A stretch of DNA of 64,000 bases from NCBI GenBank assembly GCA_027576995.1, contig JANBQC010000087.1, positions 1 to 64,000 on the forward strand, given 5' to 3'. Shown piece by piece: positions 20,884 through 33,975 of the stretch. The translations under genes were made by a program, and so were the position numbers. How positions within the stretch are numbered: position 1 is the first letter of the stretch; the number at the start of each line of letters is the position of its first letter. Source of the stretch: Dimargaris cristalligena. Taxonomy: Eukaryota > Kickxellomycota > Dimargaritomycetes > Dimargaritales > Dimargaritaceae. Under the pieces are notes generated by a model. That model was given only the letters and a program-made list of their open reading frames with translations, was not told the origin of the DNA and did not search any database.

Positions 20884-23704
20884 ATCTAAAATTAGGTAAT
20901 ATCAAGTGACCCACCAAGCACGGGCTGAATATGATAGCGCAAGAGTAGGTGAATTAAGAGTGTCCACATCTAGAGCAATGGACGAGGATAGCTATTAATA
21001 CGACTAATGAGTGTGAAATATAGTTTAGTATCACACCGGGTTGGATATATAGATAGATAGATAGATACAAGGCAAGACAAGACAAGACAAGACAAGGAGA
21101 ATATGACCTTCTCAATAGAATTCGGCCAATATGGCGGGGTGACCCTGGGTATAAATACAAAATCGGGACAGTTGGATTTTTGTGCGTCTGACGATTGGCG
21201 TGGGGATTCGCATTGCGATTCAGTGGAATTCCTCGCCGTATCCGCTTGTCAAAATAAGGCCATCGGAACAGCCCATGGTTCCCCTTTGGGATTCGGCTTT
21301 TCCATGGCCACTACGCATTCTCCCCACGACCCTCCTCCTCATGTTTTTAAGGGTTTTTTTTATTAATGGGTTTTGTTAGTATCCCCTAGAAAACAAAGCC
21401 ATGCTATTCGTGGCCATCGGAACCAAACTCGTATACTATTATATTCCATACTACCCACACCCTTCTTTCGATTAGGAAGGGGGAGGGTTCCAATTAAGTG
21501 CACATGGCCCTGATATCTGGGAAGGGCTGGGGAGTAAATTCGGAGGGTGTTCGCGCTGATCTGCCATGTAGTTGGTCTAAAACGGTAGCATTGGCTACCG
21601 AACCATCAACGGGAAAAATGCGGTCGAGGCTTCCCAGTCCGGACTTGATAGGGTCGACCGGCGCAAGGCATTTCCACCGGAAAGGGAGGCAGGGCTTACT
21701 CAGTTCGACTAACTGGTATTACGAAGAGTCCGCGTAGGGAGGATTAAATTCTACTGTTGGGCCGAATCTCTCAAGCTGGGATATTAATAACGAGAATGTT
21801 CAATAAGCCTTCCTTCCAATGGCGTACCAAACCGAGAAGCCTGGGCCCCCGCTTATTACCGATACAGTTACGCTAATGAAGGCTTGAATCCAATTAGCCA
21901 TGCCTAAGCAACACCCAAGGGCGATATGATGGCGGGTCCCAAAATAGGTCGATTTACACATATACATCCACCTGACTCTGCCGCTATGCTGGATTCAATT
22001 TGGGAGAAGTTCATCCAAGCTGTATAACGAAAAATCCATTAGATTCGGCCAATATTACTAGTTAAAAATACATTTCCCATCTATTTTCCCATACACGTAT
22101 AATGTAAGCCCTGATATAGCTGGGCCGAATTTCACCCATTTCTACTCCAATCCCCTCTATTCTTCCCCTATACCCCTATCCCTACTTCGAGTTTTTCATT
22201 TTATTTGTCCTGGCCGTCTTTCGGGACCATTCGGCTATAGCCTATAATCTAATAAACCATGTTATGGGAAGCCAAGCCCCTTTTCCCCGGTGGGTGGGTG
22301 GGAAGGTCGGACGGGGTCGGCTTGTTTACGACTTGATTCTCAACTAGCGGAGAATATCGTGCTTGGGTCGTAAAAAAAATGCTATATAAGTCGGTCCACC
22401 TCGGCAACGAATATCCCGTTGGAATGTCGTTTAGCTGCGTTGGCTTATGCCGCTTAAATGCGAATATGTGTCCGGTTTATCCCGCCTTTCCCATTCATTA
22501 AAAATTACCATAACGCTTGTACCATTGGGGGGTCACACTGCCCCCCATTCCGCCCCACCTGACGCCTCGATTAGGAATAGTAATTGGAATAGGAATCTAG
22601 TCTAGTGGACCCTGGCACTGGCCCGGGAAATGTTCTAATTCGGAAGACTCCGCACGCCTACGACTATGCTGACAGTATTTGGAAGGCATTCTATATTAAT
22701 ATAGGGAATCCCTTTTTTATTCCCATCTCTAGCGCTAGTCACTGATCATTTGGCCAATGAACTACAGGAAACGAGGGGAAAATGAGGGTGTATGTGTGTA
22801 CGTGTGTATATATATATATGGAAAGAACCTGCAATAATTAATAATTAAAAACTCCGTCCTCGCAATGCTAATACCGCCGACTTGACTATCCGTCTTCCCA
22901 GATGATTTGTCGATCCCAACTTGGTGGATGCGACGCTTGGGTAAACTAACCTCCCTTCATCAATGGTCCTTCCGCATTAATGAGTGATATCATTCATAAA
23001 ATAATGAGACACCAGTTCCCAATTCCTGCATTGGAATATCCGTATTCCCATAACTGGGTTGATCAACTCCAAATAAGATCACTGGTGTGTGAAGAGAGTA
23101 TTCCAGTGGTTGCCTTCCTCCTTACCAGACCTATGTGCAATGGGAGTACGGAAATGCGCGTGCAATCTCACATTGATATGCTATCCATAAATCGAGCAGG
23201 TGGTTTAGTACTGTTTTAATGCGAAGAAATAAAGGATTTCCCAGTCTTAGAGGATTGAAACCCTGGGCGTTGTTCAGAGGGTCCAACGGAGTTTCACAAA
23301 GATATAAAATGCGTATAGGGTAAAAGATACGGATGCAATTCCAAATGGAAATGATAACCACGCCCGACAGGTCACGGGGCACTGAAGGAAACCACCGGGG
23401 TTAGTCACACCATTCGAATGCACCAGACCAGGACTTCCCTAGCCCTGAGAAGGGGAATTCTCTACTAAAACACCTAGAGAATTAAAAATATGAAACAGTC
23501 GAAAACAGCATTGGAAACCACTAGAGTAGAGAGCCAATTAGATTGGGAGAAGCGCGTATGTGTGGGGAGAGAGAGAACTGGCGGTTGGATTAAGGGAACC
23601 TTGGTCAATAAACAGAGTCAACAAAAGCAGCAATGGGAAATGCAATCGAGGGAACTTATCGGTAGAGGTAAGGGGGGAGGTGACAATAAAAATAAGTTCG
23701 TGGT
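20884..23704. other. long intergenic region, no supportable gene
   Basis: About 2.8 kb. Frames such as 21103-21366 and 21498-21737 (plus) and 22980-23219 (plus) lack recognisable content, splice partners or promoters. It includes the upstream region of the minus-strand gene ending at 20883, with a TATA-like TATATATCC near 21050, and the 3' flank of the VAP gene. Several segments are GC-rich, unlike repeat DNA, so an unrecognised non-coding RNA cannot be excluded. Confidence 0.45.
21051..21096. repeat. simple repeats (GATA)n and (ACAAG)n
   Basis: About four units of GATA followed by about five units of the pentamer CAAGA/ACAAG, in the upstream region of the minus-strand gene at 18997-20883. 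Confidence 0.8.
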
Positions 23705-25522
23705 TTAAAAGAAGAGGTAGCCCATTAAAAAAGCAATCACACCGACCAGAGCGAGCACCTGGGGCGAGAAACCATCCACCTCCTGGGCTACCAGCGTCGT
23801 AGTCGAGGTCGGGTTCCGCGGGGTACTGGTGGCAGTGCGGAGCGCATTGGTCTTTTCGTTTTGGAGCTGGTCCTGCGTTTCTTTGAGCAGGGAGCGCATC
23901 GATCCAATCTCGGATTTATAGCCGGATGTCTCCCGCTGCAGTTGCTTAATGGCACCTTCGGCCGCATCCAGCTGACTCCGCAGATTGGAATCCATACTGT
24001 TGTAGTGAGTCGTTGAGGACTCCCGAGTGGGGGTGTCCATGGCGGGCTGGGGCATGGGAGCCACGGGCTGGGCAACCATCGGTAAAGGAGCCGCGGCGGG
24101 AATAGGCGAGGCGAATTGTTCGTGGACCTGGGGAGACGACATGTCTACAGCTGGGGCAGCGCCGAAACCCGCCATGCCCACGGGGCCTGCGGACCGAAGG
24201 GGGGTGGAGGGCTGAACCTCTTCGTTGCTGCTATTGGTCACGTTTGTGGCCATCTGTTGGGGGGGGGGGGAATGAGGTGCATTTGCAGTCATGGGTATGA
24301 GTACGGAGAGGTAGATTATAGACCATGAAAAATAGCCGGTATGGGACCACACCCCAACGTACGGAAGAGCATGGGAGATTCAGGGTCGCTAAATAAAACC
24401 GAGCCATGGGCAACTAAGATGAACCCATGCTTAATTACCTTTAAGGGAGATGGAACGGAGGCGTCATGGCCTGGGTCAGCGGCTAGGTACTGGCACCGCA
24501 ATTTGCGCTCATGGATGAGGGTCTTGTCGGTCTTTTCCACCGTGGGCCACTGGTTGAGAGGACGTATAATAAGGTGCAGTGTATAGATCAGGTACGAAGG
24601 GTTAGCCTATGTTCGGGAATCAATGACATATCACTGGCCAAGTCAAATGATGATACAACGCCACACCATTCTAAGCCCGCTTACCAAGTCATTAAGCGAA
24701 AGAGTCTCCAGTTCAGGGGTAACTTCGATACTCTGGATAAGGAACTTGTCTTTGCACTTGTAGTTGGCCGGTAGGTCGTCCCTGACGGGCTGGAGGGCCA
24801 CTAATAATGCCCAGGAGGTTGACGTCGCGAAAGTAAACACCGGGGTAATGGAATATGGATAAAAACGGACAACGGTGGGTGAGAATTAAGGTTATCCAAA
24901 AACTTAATGGGTGTCCCCGACATTTCCAAATACTATAGGGGGTATAGAATAAGGTGACCATGGTACTCCATGATGTCATCAATAAAGCACCTGCACTGCA
25001 ATCACTTAGATTAATCACCCACCTTGAATGTCTATCTCTAGGCCGGGCTCGATGCGGCCGGAATTGGGGCGCACGCAGTATTGCTTAGGGGCGGTAGTCT
25101 TCACCTTGAAGGCAATGGGGAACGAGGTTTGGTTGCGGAGCACCAAAATGTCCTCGGTTTGAGCGTCAAAGGGACCTATAGGTAGATAGAAAGATGGTGC
25201 AAGAGTGGGGCCGTAGGACGGGGACGAAAACCGGGTAAGTACGGGTGCAATGGGATATCGTCGATAGAGGCTCGCAAACTAACTAACGGGGCCACAAGAG
25301 ACTCTCCCTCATTGCCAAGGAGGGGAGGGGATTACCCCCCAATGACCAAGCGGGCTAACCAGAGGCCATGGTAAAGAGGAGTGTTGGAGTGTGTGACCTA
25401 GGGCGGCATACACGGCTGGAACCGGAGCCAACAACCATTGGCCCGATTTAGTCGAAGAGTGAGAATGGGATGCACTTACGCTTAAACGTCAAATGGGTGG
25501 TGGGTTCAATGACCAGCGACAT
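23705..25522 (-). CDS. VAP/Scs2-family ER membrane protein (MSP domain, coiled coil, tail anchor)
   Basis: Five exons in consistent phase: 25480-25522, 25023-25175, 24685-24800, 24439-24549 and 23705-24253, giving 323 aa. Residues 1-120 form a Major Sperm Protein domain with the family hallmark KTTAPKQYCVRPNSG, which in VAPs forms the surface that binds FFAT motifs of lipid-transfer and signalling proteins. A Pro/Ala-rich linker follows, then a coiled coil (about 230-275) and a C-terminal hydrophobic anchor ending GVIAFLMGYLFF. The family sits in the ER membrane and organises ER contacts with the plasma membrane and other organelles and phospholipid regulation. The length agrees with fungal Scs2 (roughly 240-320). 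The start ATG at 25522 is followed by the expected first beta strand. Confidence 0.93.
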
Positions 25523-28289
25523 GGTGTCGGAATGCTAGACTGGGGGAGAGGAGAGGAGAGGAGGTGGTGGTGAAAGTGGGAGGGGCCAAGGCGAGTAAGA
25601 TGGGCGGGGAATGCGGTGGAGTCCAAGAATAGTAAAGTGGGGGTTCGGGTTAGACGAGTTCAGTTGGGAAGCAAACCGAGTTGGGGGAATGGAGAAAAAC
25701 GAATATGCGAAAATAGATGAAACAATACAATAGGAAAAAGAAGGCACCAAAGTGTCCAAAGCCAATGCACCGACCAAGCTTAGTCAAGGCTAAGTCAGCT
25801 GCCGATGGCGAAGGGGAGGGGGCTGAATATTTCCTACCCAAGTTGGGGAAGAGGGGGGGGAGGGGTTTCCCGGGCCTGGTGTGGGACCTATTACCAACCA
25901 CCGCCCCACCTTCTTCGGCAGTATTTTACCACACGTCAGGATGGCCACAGTAGTGGAACAGAAGGGGAGGAGAAGCTCGTATCGGTTTCATATGCCCAAC
26001 GAAACCCCTTTCCGCAGGACCCTCCTCTCCCCCCCTACCCCAGGCACCGATATGACCCCAAGAGCCGGTTGCACAAAGCGACCCCCTCTCGTCGAGGCTT
26101 CTTCATTCGCACCCCTCCCTACCCTATAGAGCTTTTATGTAGCGTATGTGTAAGGGCCTGAAAGCATACACGACGCTGCCAGCCGCATACAGGCCCTGCG
26201 CAAATACTGGCAGGATGGGGTGGGGGAGGCCTTGCCATGTTATACCCTGCTTCGGTGACTGGTCGAGGGAACTCTACTCACCTTTGGAAATAGATAGAAT
26301 GGACTGGATGAATGGAAGTGAAGAACGAGAGATTATAGACACTTTAGTAATAGGTATTTTACTGAAGATGGGCTTGTACCACAATGACCAAAAATAGGGG
26401 AGAGAACAGGGAATGAAAATGTAAAGTAAGGAAAAGTAAAGTAAAGAGGAAAGAGGACGACTGACGTGGCTGGCGGAGGTTCAAAAAGCTAAAGGGCAAG
26501 GGTAGGGAGGGGCGCTCTATTCAATTATTGGGTAATCCAAGGGAACCATGGAAGAGAAGGAGAGACCCCCGCCAGCATATAGAGAGGATACAGGGTGTAT
26601 GCATAGAGGGCCTAGCGGAGAGTCGAATGTGGGACATTTCTCTACTTGAACTGGAATAGATCCCGCCTAGTAGTAATCCAGGTGAGCCGGGGTGTGGAAG
26701 AGGCGGGGCTTTATCAAACCGAACCATCACCTAGTCTTTCCTCAAATCCATCTATATACATATAGGTCATAAATATATAAATATAGACATATAGGTCATA
26801 GATATATAAATATAGACATAAAGTATTATACGCGTGTTTAATACTGCAACTATCTCTCTGCCAAAGGACAGGCTATCCGATTATGTGAGGCCCACCGACT
26901 GATACACCAGTATTGATAAATGTCGACAATTCCAAAATGGCAGTGACAGACTGATGCAGGGCGATAAATAATTTTTAGTCCTGGAAAATGAAAATAAAAT
27001 AAAATAAAAATAGACCTTGCCTAGACCCCCATTTATAATGCCATTATCTTGAGGAAAACAGCATAGTTGCCCAGGTCTATGGTGTGTATATGGCTGGGCA
27101 ACCTCCTGCCCTCAACTATACCGCTGCCACTGAATACCGCCCGTCCTTATTCACTTCGAGGCCTATTCCCAAGGTTTTAAACTTGGCATTGACAATGTAT
27201 CGGGCTTCGCCATCACCATTGCTTACCTCACCTCCCCATGGCAAAGTCAGGGTGCATGTATCACCCGGCTATTAGATGAGGTTTGGCTATTCCCCCGTTG
27301 CTGTAGCCCTAAACCCGGCCAGCAGAATTACAATCTCATTGTCACGTCAATGGTGTTCCGTATAATTTGGGCATTTCAATAGTAGCCGCTACCTAATTAT
27401 AAATACGTTTCATTCATTCGAACCCACACTGCCATGTATTCTCTGCATGGTTCCACCCCTGGTCGTTTTCACACACCCACACACCACCATTTTCATCTAC
27501 CCAACCCAACCCAACACAGCACAACACAGTACTCAATCTCCTCTGACCCTGAGACCCAACCCGTTGGGGGAAGATGCCGGATGCGCCATTGGATTATTAT
27601 TATGCGGGAATCTAGGATTATGGAGATTGGGCCCCAGCTATTTGACCTCGTGATGGAATCTGGGCCCAGATTAGGGGTAGATCACCCGTGGTTTATAACG
27701 TTGGGGGTGTCTATACGGATGGCCCCATTCCTCTAAATGATGGGCTAATGTTGGTCAGCAACGCATGTAATGTAATGATGGCCCTGGCGCCGCTGGTAAT
27801 TAAAAATAAGGTTTCAAATGCAAATATATATATATATATAAAATAATGCGGTTTGACAACTGTCCTGCTTATCCGTCTGCTAAGGTACTCTCGCATGTCA
27901 TTAACCCCTTCATAACCGGGTCCAATCAATCCACAAAAGAAAACCCCTAATTGAAAGAATGGTATTGTGATACATGTGAATCCCACTCCCGGATGGGAGT
28001 TCCTCGAAGCGAAAGTAGTAAATAAAACGCTGGACGCCGGTAAAATACCATGGACTTTCTTTATCTTGGCCATTAGGTCAGCATCATGGAAACCGACATT
28101 TCCTAGTTAAAGTATGATAGTCCCAACGGAAAAACATCATTGTAAAGCCAGGGTTAAAATACACTGAGAGGCTCATCCATCAACTGATGTACGGTCAGAG
28201 TAGGGTAAATTGGGAAAGACAGACATAGAAAGCGTGCCAGTGGTGGTGGTATTAGATACATTAAATAGCCCCAGATTCGACCATCTATC
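25523..28289. other. intergenic region between VAP and FANCL
   Basis: No supported gene. On the minus strand 25530-25780 is pyrimidine-rich and probably forms the promoter and leader of the VAP gene. The open frames at 25717-26161 and 27434-27736 (plus) are Pro-rich low-complexity shadows. A tandem repeat lies at 26758-26815 and a TA run near 27822-27841. Confidence 0.45.
26758..26815. repeat. two-copy 29-bp tandem repeat
   Basis: Copies at 26758-26786 and 26787-26815 differ at one position (ACATATAGGTCAT followed by A or G, then ATATATAAATATAG). No function apparent. Confidence 0.8.
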
Positions 28290-30551
28290 CTAATATGCAC
28301 AGCATAGTGTCAGAAAAGCCCTAGTGACTATACTTACTTCACTACAGTATGGACAGTCTCCGAATATAATACTGAAACTCTGGCGTGACGACGGGTCCGC
28401 CCGCAGCCAATCCACCAAGCATTGGTGATGAAATGGCCGGTGGCATTTGGGGTTTTGGCACAACTGATCCGGGACCACTCCTTTTACTTCGTAGCTGTAG
28501 CAAATTCCACACTCGGTACTGAACTCCTCGGTTTCGCCAAGGTCCCCGGCCTCGGTTGCGTTGCCACTCCGTTTGGAGGGTAGCTTAATCCCCAATAGAC
28601 ATTCGAGATTACGGCGTAGACTGAACTCCGCCTTGTCCGATTTACTCCCATCTCCCCATTCGTTTCTTCCTGTTCCGACCGGGGTACCGGTCATAGTGGT
28701 GGGGGCGGGGTTGCGCAGTCGCTGGCGCAGGGGCTGGAGGTATACATCCGTCCCGTAGAGACGCAGGCGGGGGCGGTCGAGTGGGGCCTGGGGATCAATT
28801 GTAAGTTCCAAGGAACAGAGTTGCTCCAAGGCAATTCGGCGGGTCATGGTGCCATAAAGTTGATCTCGGGGTTCTAAGACCCATAAATCGCGATCAATAT
28901 CATCCAGCACATCCCACGCATCCTGGTAACGGACCGTGATCTAGTCAGCCATGTCAAATCGCGCATAAAGAAAAGGAATTGCCGGAAATGGGATATACGG
29001 CCTCGGTTCGAATGTGAGGCATGATGCGTTAACAACCTGGGAAATGGTGTCGAAAGTACTGAGGCTCAAGTGAGCCCAGCCTTTTTTAAGTATTGTCGAT
29101 TGACCCATCGTATTTGTTTATACTGAGGGACCGGCAAAACAGATTCTGAGTACATATCTTGACCTACCTCCTGAACACCACGAAGTATGTTAGCGAACCA
29201 CTGATCCGGCTGACTCTCGCTAATAAGGAAGGACTCGGGTAATTCGGTTTGGAACGATGGAGGCTGTGCTGGAAAATCGGACGAGATAGTAATGTGAACC
29301 AAATGACTCCGTTCCCGTGTATCTCTTTATCAACCGAGATTTCCCGATTATTTCATCAAATGCATATATATTTATATAAATAGCAAGAGATCCCAACCAA
29401 AAGTATGTTACCATCTACAGTAGCTAATTTGTAAGATATTTTCAACACCTACAAATATATCCTTAAGGAGCTTGTATTGATAAAAGGCACACTTACCTAA
29501 ATTGTAAAGTCAAGCGAGTGAATTCTTGGTCAATTTCCACTAGCGAATCCCATCCAATGTGGTCCATATTGGCCATAATGGTCTCTAGCCGAGCAGGATC
29601 AATAGCTTTACTACCCGAATCTGCGACTGCCCCAGCCGGCTTAGCCTTCTCCTAATAAGGGTATGCATGAATAAAGTAAGTGTAAATCACATTAGTTTAC
29701 CGAACACCTTATTTAGGACGTAACCCTCAGGGATAATGGAAGTGAGCTCCTGGGTATATAGATGGCCCCAAAAGTGTATCAATAAACATCATTTTAAGCC
29801 TATGCATTGCCACTATTCCCCCCATTTCACTTTTGATTTTTTGGGGGGAAACCTACCAGAATATCACGTAAGTCGATCCAAAAGGCTTCCAGGTTTTTAC
29901 ATTGAGTTAAGCGCTGTTTAATCAGGGCTTTATGGTCAGCAAGCAAGGTCCCCAATTTCCTGTCGGAACGAATGATAAGATCCGCCAGGCGACCCCCCGG
30001 AACGACCACGTGGGCCAAGTACCGTTCATTCTAATTAGTGAGGTTGGTATTAAGATATACACAAGTAACGCAGCAGTAATTCCTGAGAGAACCATTTAGT
30101 AGTGCCTTGGGATTTTACGATCAGGCCAATGCAGAAGTGTAGTAGAGAGATGTGGGCTGGCTCCAGTGCTATACACCTCGAAGGGCTAGAGCGAGACGGT
30201 GTGAATCGTGGGGTAAAATACTCGCTATGGATGCTAGTTATAGCACCGTTAACACAACTAGAGCCAGGTTGCCTGGTAAGGCTGGGGAAAAGACATGGGG
30301 TTGGGAAAACAGGAGGTACCCCGCCGGGTGGACGGACTGTACTAAACCCACTAGGGGAGAAGCCACGGTAAAACGATTGCTACTTCGAGCCTCCAACGGG
30401 AATGACGACCCTCCCTGGACCCAAGGCCCTTAGTTTACCCGCTATATAAAGCCAGTATAAAAAAAGAAATGCTTACCCCTAAGGTGATAAAACCCCTATA
30501 TTCGGTAAGGTCAGCCTTAATTGGGACCAGCAAGGGAAATGGGCGACTCAT
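28290..30551 (-). CDS. FANCL: FANCL-like E3 ubiquitin-protein ligase
   Basis: Exons 30477-30551, 29857-30030, 29497-29651, 29168-29324 and 28290-28940 join in phase to about 404 aa (human FANCL is 375). The N-terminus (PFPLLVPIKADL…GFI) resembles the ELF domain; the middle (NMDHIGWDSLV…LTLQFR…HITISSDFPAQPPSF) is the double-RWD region; the C-terminus (DRDLWVLEP…TMTRRIAL) leads to the family's RING/PHD-like zinc site CGICYSYEV…LCQNPKCHRPFHHQCLVDWLR…SRQSFSIIFGDCPYC, with all expected Cys/His ligands present. In animals FANCL with the E2 UBE2T mono-ubiquitinates FANCD2-FANCI during crosslink repair. The 3' end is uncertain: GAA|GTAAGT follows CPYCSE, and a 48-nt intron would give another C-terminus ending at 28173. 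Reading on without splicing ends at 28290, which I prefer because it keeps a short basic-hydrophobic tail. Confidence 0.92.
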
Positions 30552-31776
30552 CCGACAAAATACTTCCCAACTTCTTTACAGTGTAGAATGAGCCCACGTA
30601 GTTGCCGAGAAAAGGGGGGTGTTTAACGGGACGGGGTTAATTAGGCGAGGGGCTAAAGAAGCAATGTCATGCAGAAGAATGGGGGAATGTGTTCAAAAGC
30701 TGGTCAGAGAAAGTGGAGGGAGGTCTGGCAAGAGGCACCAAGAAAAGGACCGTGGGGATGCGAAGCACCAAGGAATCCCAATGAGGAGGTTTTATTGAAG
30801 GTATTGTAGTTATAGTTGAGGAAGCCAAATAGGTGGAGAAAATATAAACCAATGACTAAAAAAAGCGCGGAAAATATACTAAGGCACACACACGCAGACA
30901 TGAAAAATAAATACCAACGTTAAGGGGGGAAAAGGGACATGAAAGGCCTAGCAAAAGCCAAGGCAGACGGAGAAGGGAGTTGGGTAAAGTTAGAGGGGAT
31001 TCAGAGCCGGAGGATCTAGCAAGGGATATACTAGTACAAAGAAAGAGAAAATTAGATAACCCGAAATCAGATAACCCTCAACAGATATAGACTCTCTTCC
31101 AAACGGTCACGCAAGAAGTCAGTTACGGGAGTGTAATCGAAGCGCTGACCATTAGCACGTGAAAGAGTAAATCTCCGTATAGTCAGGGAGTATCGGTGAA
31201 GGGGGCTGTGGGCAGAAAGAGAGTCTGGGGAAAGACAAATCGAGGGAATACGAAAAGGATAGTAAGCAAACAGACAGAGAAAGGGTGGAAAAAGACAGGA
31301 CATGACAATAAAAGTAAGTGTGTGTGTGTAGTCGGCGAGGGGAGAGAGAGTGAGTGATAAGAAAGAAGAAAACGGGAATACCCTTGGAGAAAGGGTGAAA
31401 TTCTAGATAGCTGGCGACGGGGAGGAAGAGAAGGGAAACCAATGAAATAAGCGAAAAAATATTGAAACCAAATTCGAAGGAAAGAATAGTGATTTGATTA
31501 TGTTCCTAAACCTAAGCTATTTCCACCTGCTTCCATTTCCATTACTAGTTAAGATCAGCAAAGCGGACTACTAAGTAGTAGCGGTAGGGACACGATACAG
31601 GCGAGGCAGGGAGTCAGTATAAGGCTTTCGGCCTCGAAGCGATGTTAGGTTAACACACACAAACTGAAGTACACCGGCGGGATCGTGCTGGGGAAGAGGT
31701 GGAGACATGGAACAAAGGAGAGGACTGAAAGTGAAGGGCGGTGTGGTAAGGGGCAAGTTGGTGTTTTTCCGGCCAT
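30552..31776. other. promoter/leader of FANCL and 3' flank of endosulfine gene
   Basis: No gene seen. The minus strand is strongly C/T-rich (30667-30900, 31067-31440), which creates several short Pro/Ser/Leu frames that I regard as low-complexity shadows. Confidence 0.5.
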
Positions 31777-32672
31777 CTACGACTGAGTGCCGTCATTCCC
31801 GGTATTGATGGCCACTGGCTGGGGTGCGGTAACGGGGGCCTTAAATTCAGTACCGGGCTCGGTCTTCTCAAAGGGGGCGGCAGATGGGCTAATCTTGTTG
31901 GGACTGGGCAAATCACCCGACAGGGCCTCGCGCGACTGCATGGTTTCCTTGACTGGCGAGCAGGCCAATTTTTCAGCAGGGGAGGGGACAGGCATCAGGG
32001 CGGGATTCTGGTGGGGGATGTTGTCAGGTGAAGGGTGCTGCTCGCCTACGGGCTGATTATTCTTGCCCGCCTTGGAGAGGGCATAGTCACCACTGTCAAA
32101 GTATTTGCGCTCCTAAATCACCGGTATTAACGGTATAGGCAACGCGCAGGAGTGTAATGGTAGATAGATGGCCAAGGAGAAGATCATAGGAAAAGGTATA
32201 CATGAGTGAACATGGCCATAAATACTCCGAAGTGAATCGGAAAGTAGTGCAAAGAAGCCAGGGGTGAGAGGGCGGAATATCCGGAAGGTTGAGTTAGCAA
32301 TCCATTATTTTAGAGGCGTATTCGTAACACTCACCTTGGGCTTGTGAGTCAGCAGATCCTTGCGACTGGGCACTTTTCCGTAGAGACGGAAGAGCTTCTT
32401 CTCCTCTTCGTTCATTTTCTAGTGGAGTAAAGAATACGTGGTCAGGTAATTTGGCGAATGAATTGTTGAGAGTCGGGGTGGGTACTAAACACCATAAAAG
32501 CAGCCTGTGGATACTGGCCTACGGGTACACCAATACCCGTTTATTGGGATATAGGAAACCCGCGATGACGTTTTCTGGAGCACAGGACGAAGTAGTATGG
32601 CGATGACAGGCAGCCTGAATGGTCAATATAACTTACGCTGATATCGATTTTCTGCTGTTTGGCGGGAATCAT
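31777..32672 (-). CDS. endosulfine/ARPP-19 family protein (Igo1/Igo2 homologue)
   Basis: Three exons in phase: 32637-32672, 32335-32418 and 31777-32112, giving 151 aa. The core reads MNEEEKKLFRLYGKVPSR then, across a splice, RKYFDSGDYALSKAG. FDSGDY is the invariant motif whose Ser is phosphorylated by Greatwall/Rim15 kinases; the phosphoprotein then inhibits PP2A-B55, controlling mitotic entry or, in yeast, quiescence and mRNA protection. The rest is a disordered Pro/Ser-rich tail, as usual in the family. Start ATG at 32672 gives MIPAKQQKIDIS before the first intron. The motif is split from the helix by an intron but complete. Confidence 0.92.
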
Positions 32673-33511
32673 GGTGACCGATGGCTAGTGAGTATGCGAG
32701 AGTGGGGGTGCTCTGACCTGTAGAGGGGGTGTGGTAAAGGACTGAAAGGTCCAACGAGGTTGGGCCGAATGGCAGTTCCCAGTAGACCAGTAGAAAGAGA
32801 TGAGGCAGACAATTAGGGTAGAGGTGGGTTAGGTCCGACCTGTAATAAAGAAATGCGGTGCGGCTGGGAGGATGACTGAACCGACGCAAGGAGAGGAGAA
32901 AAAAATACGAATAGAAGGAAATAAGAGAAAAGGAAGAAGGAGGAGCTTGAATGGACTACAGGGTTCTAGGGAGGTATAATTAGAGGTAGTGGAACCAAAA
33001 CAGGTTACGGGTGTCACAATGTGGAGGCGGAGCGCTTGCCCGCACAAGTGACGTGGTAGTAGTAGAGAGAAAAAGCCTTGGGGTGGGGTTGACGATGAAC
33101 AGATGGTCATCGATCGGGGGGATTCCCCCAAGGGGCTCTCTCCCGCAATATCTTTCCGGTCATGCCTTCTCTCTCCCGCTCACCCTCTATTTCTCTTTCT
33201 CTCGGAGTATCCTAATAGCATATAGGGAGCTAGAGAACAAAAGGGCACAATTCTGCAATAGACATTCCAGTCTTATGGGTTCTAGGCACGGGTCAAGTTC
33301 AGCCGAGATGAAGACTCCATATGCATATATATACACTTACGGTACGAACGACAGCTCCGAAAGTCAAGTTACGAGGAGCGGTGGCGAGGTGACACTGGCC
33401 GAAGATGTAATAAACGGGACGCTGTCTTAAGGGGCCTGAGTTAACCAGCAAGATAATAATATAAGTGGAGAAATGGAGGAAGACTTGAATAGGGTCCAAA
33501 GAAGGTAAGTA

Positions 33512-33516
<5 letters not shown>

Positions 33517-33548
<32 letters not shown>
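33517..33548. repeat. (GA)16 microsatellite
   Basis: Uninterrupted GA dinucleotides. Further GA-rich and TG runs follow at 33664-33700. Confidence 0.9.
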
Positions 33549-33551
<3 letters not shown>

Positions 33552-33951
33552 GTAGCCAATAAGTAAGAGAGGTGGAGAAGCGAATAAGGCTAAAGCTATA
33601 AGGATAGGGGTGGTTTAAAGGAAGACGAGAGAGATGGGTCCCGCGGGGAAAAGGTGAGGGGATGTGTGTGTGTGTAAGAGAGAGAGGAGAGAGAGAAGGG
33701 GGGATAGTGTGGGCGGATGGGGAGGGGATGGGTATATGCACTGCCAACAGCGTAAAGGGAAAATAGGCCTGCGCACCGCATGTACGTTATATGAGACCCC
33801 ACCGCATATAGTTCGTGCGAAGGTAGTGGTGGAAAATGACAGAATCAATGCACAGGCCGTGTGATTCGATAAAACAAGACGACTTAGAGGAGTGCAAGAC
33901 CAGCAACCGGAATTTAGCGACTTCGTTTGAGACGAGATATCTTTATATATA

Positions 33952-33975
33952 CTATATTATATTATATTATATTAT
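33952..33975. repeat. (ATATT)n microsatellite
   Basis: About four to five units of the pentamer TATAT/ATATT. Confidence 0.85.

Noticed and set aside
23705..32672. Functional cluster of VAP, FANCL and endosulfine
   Set aside because: They belong to unrelated pathways and each has its own promoter region; adjacency alone is no evidence of a shared role.
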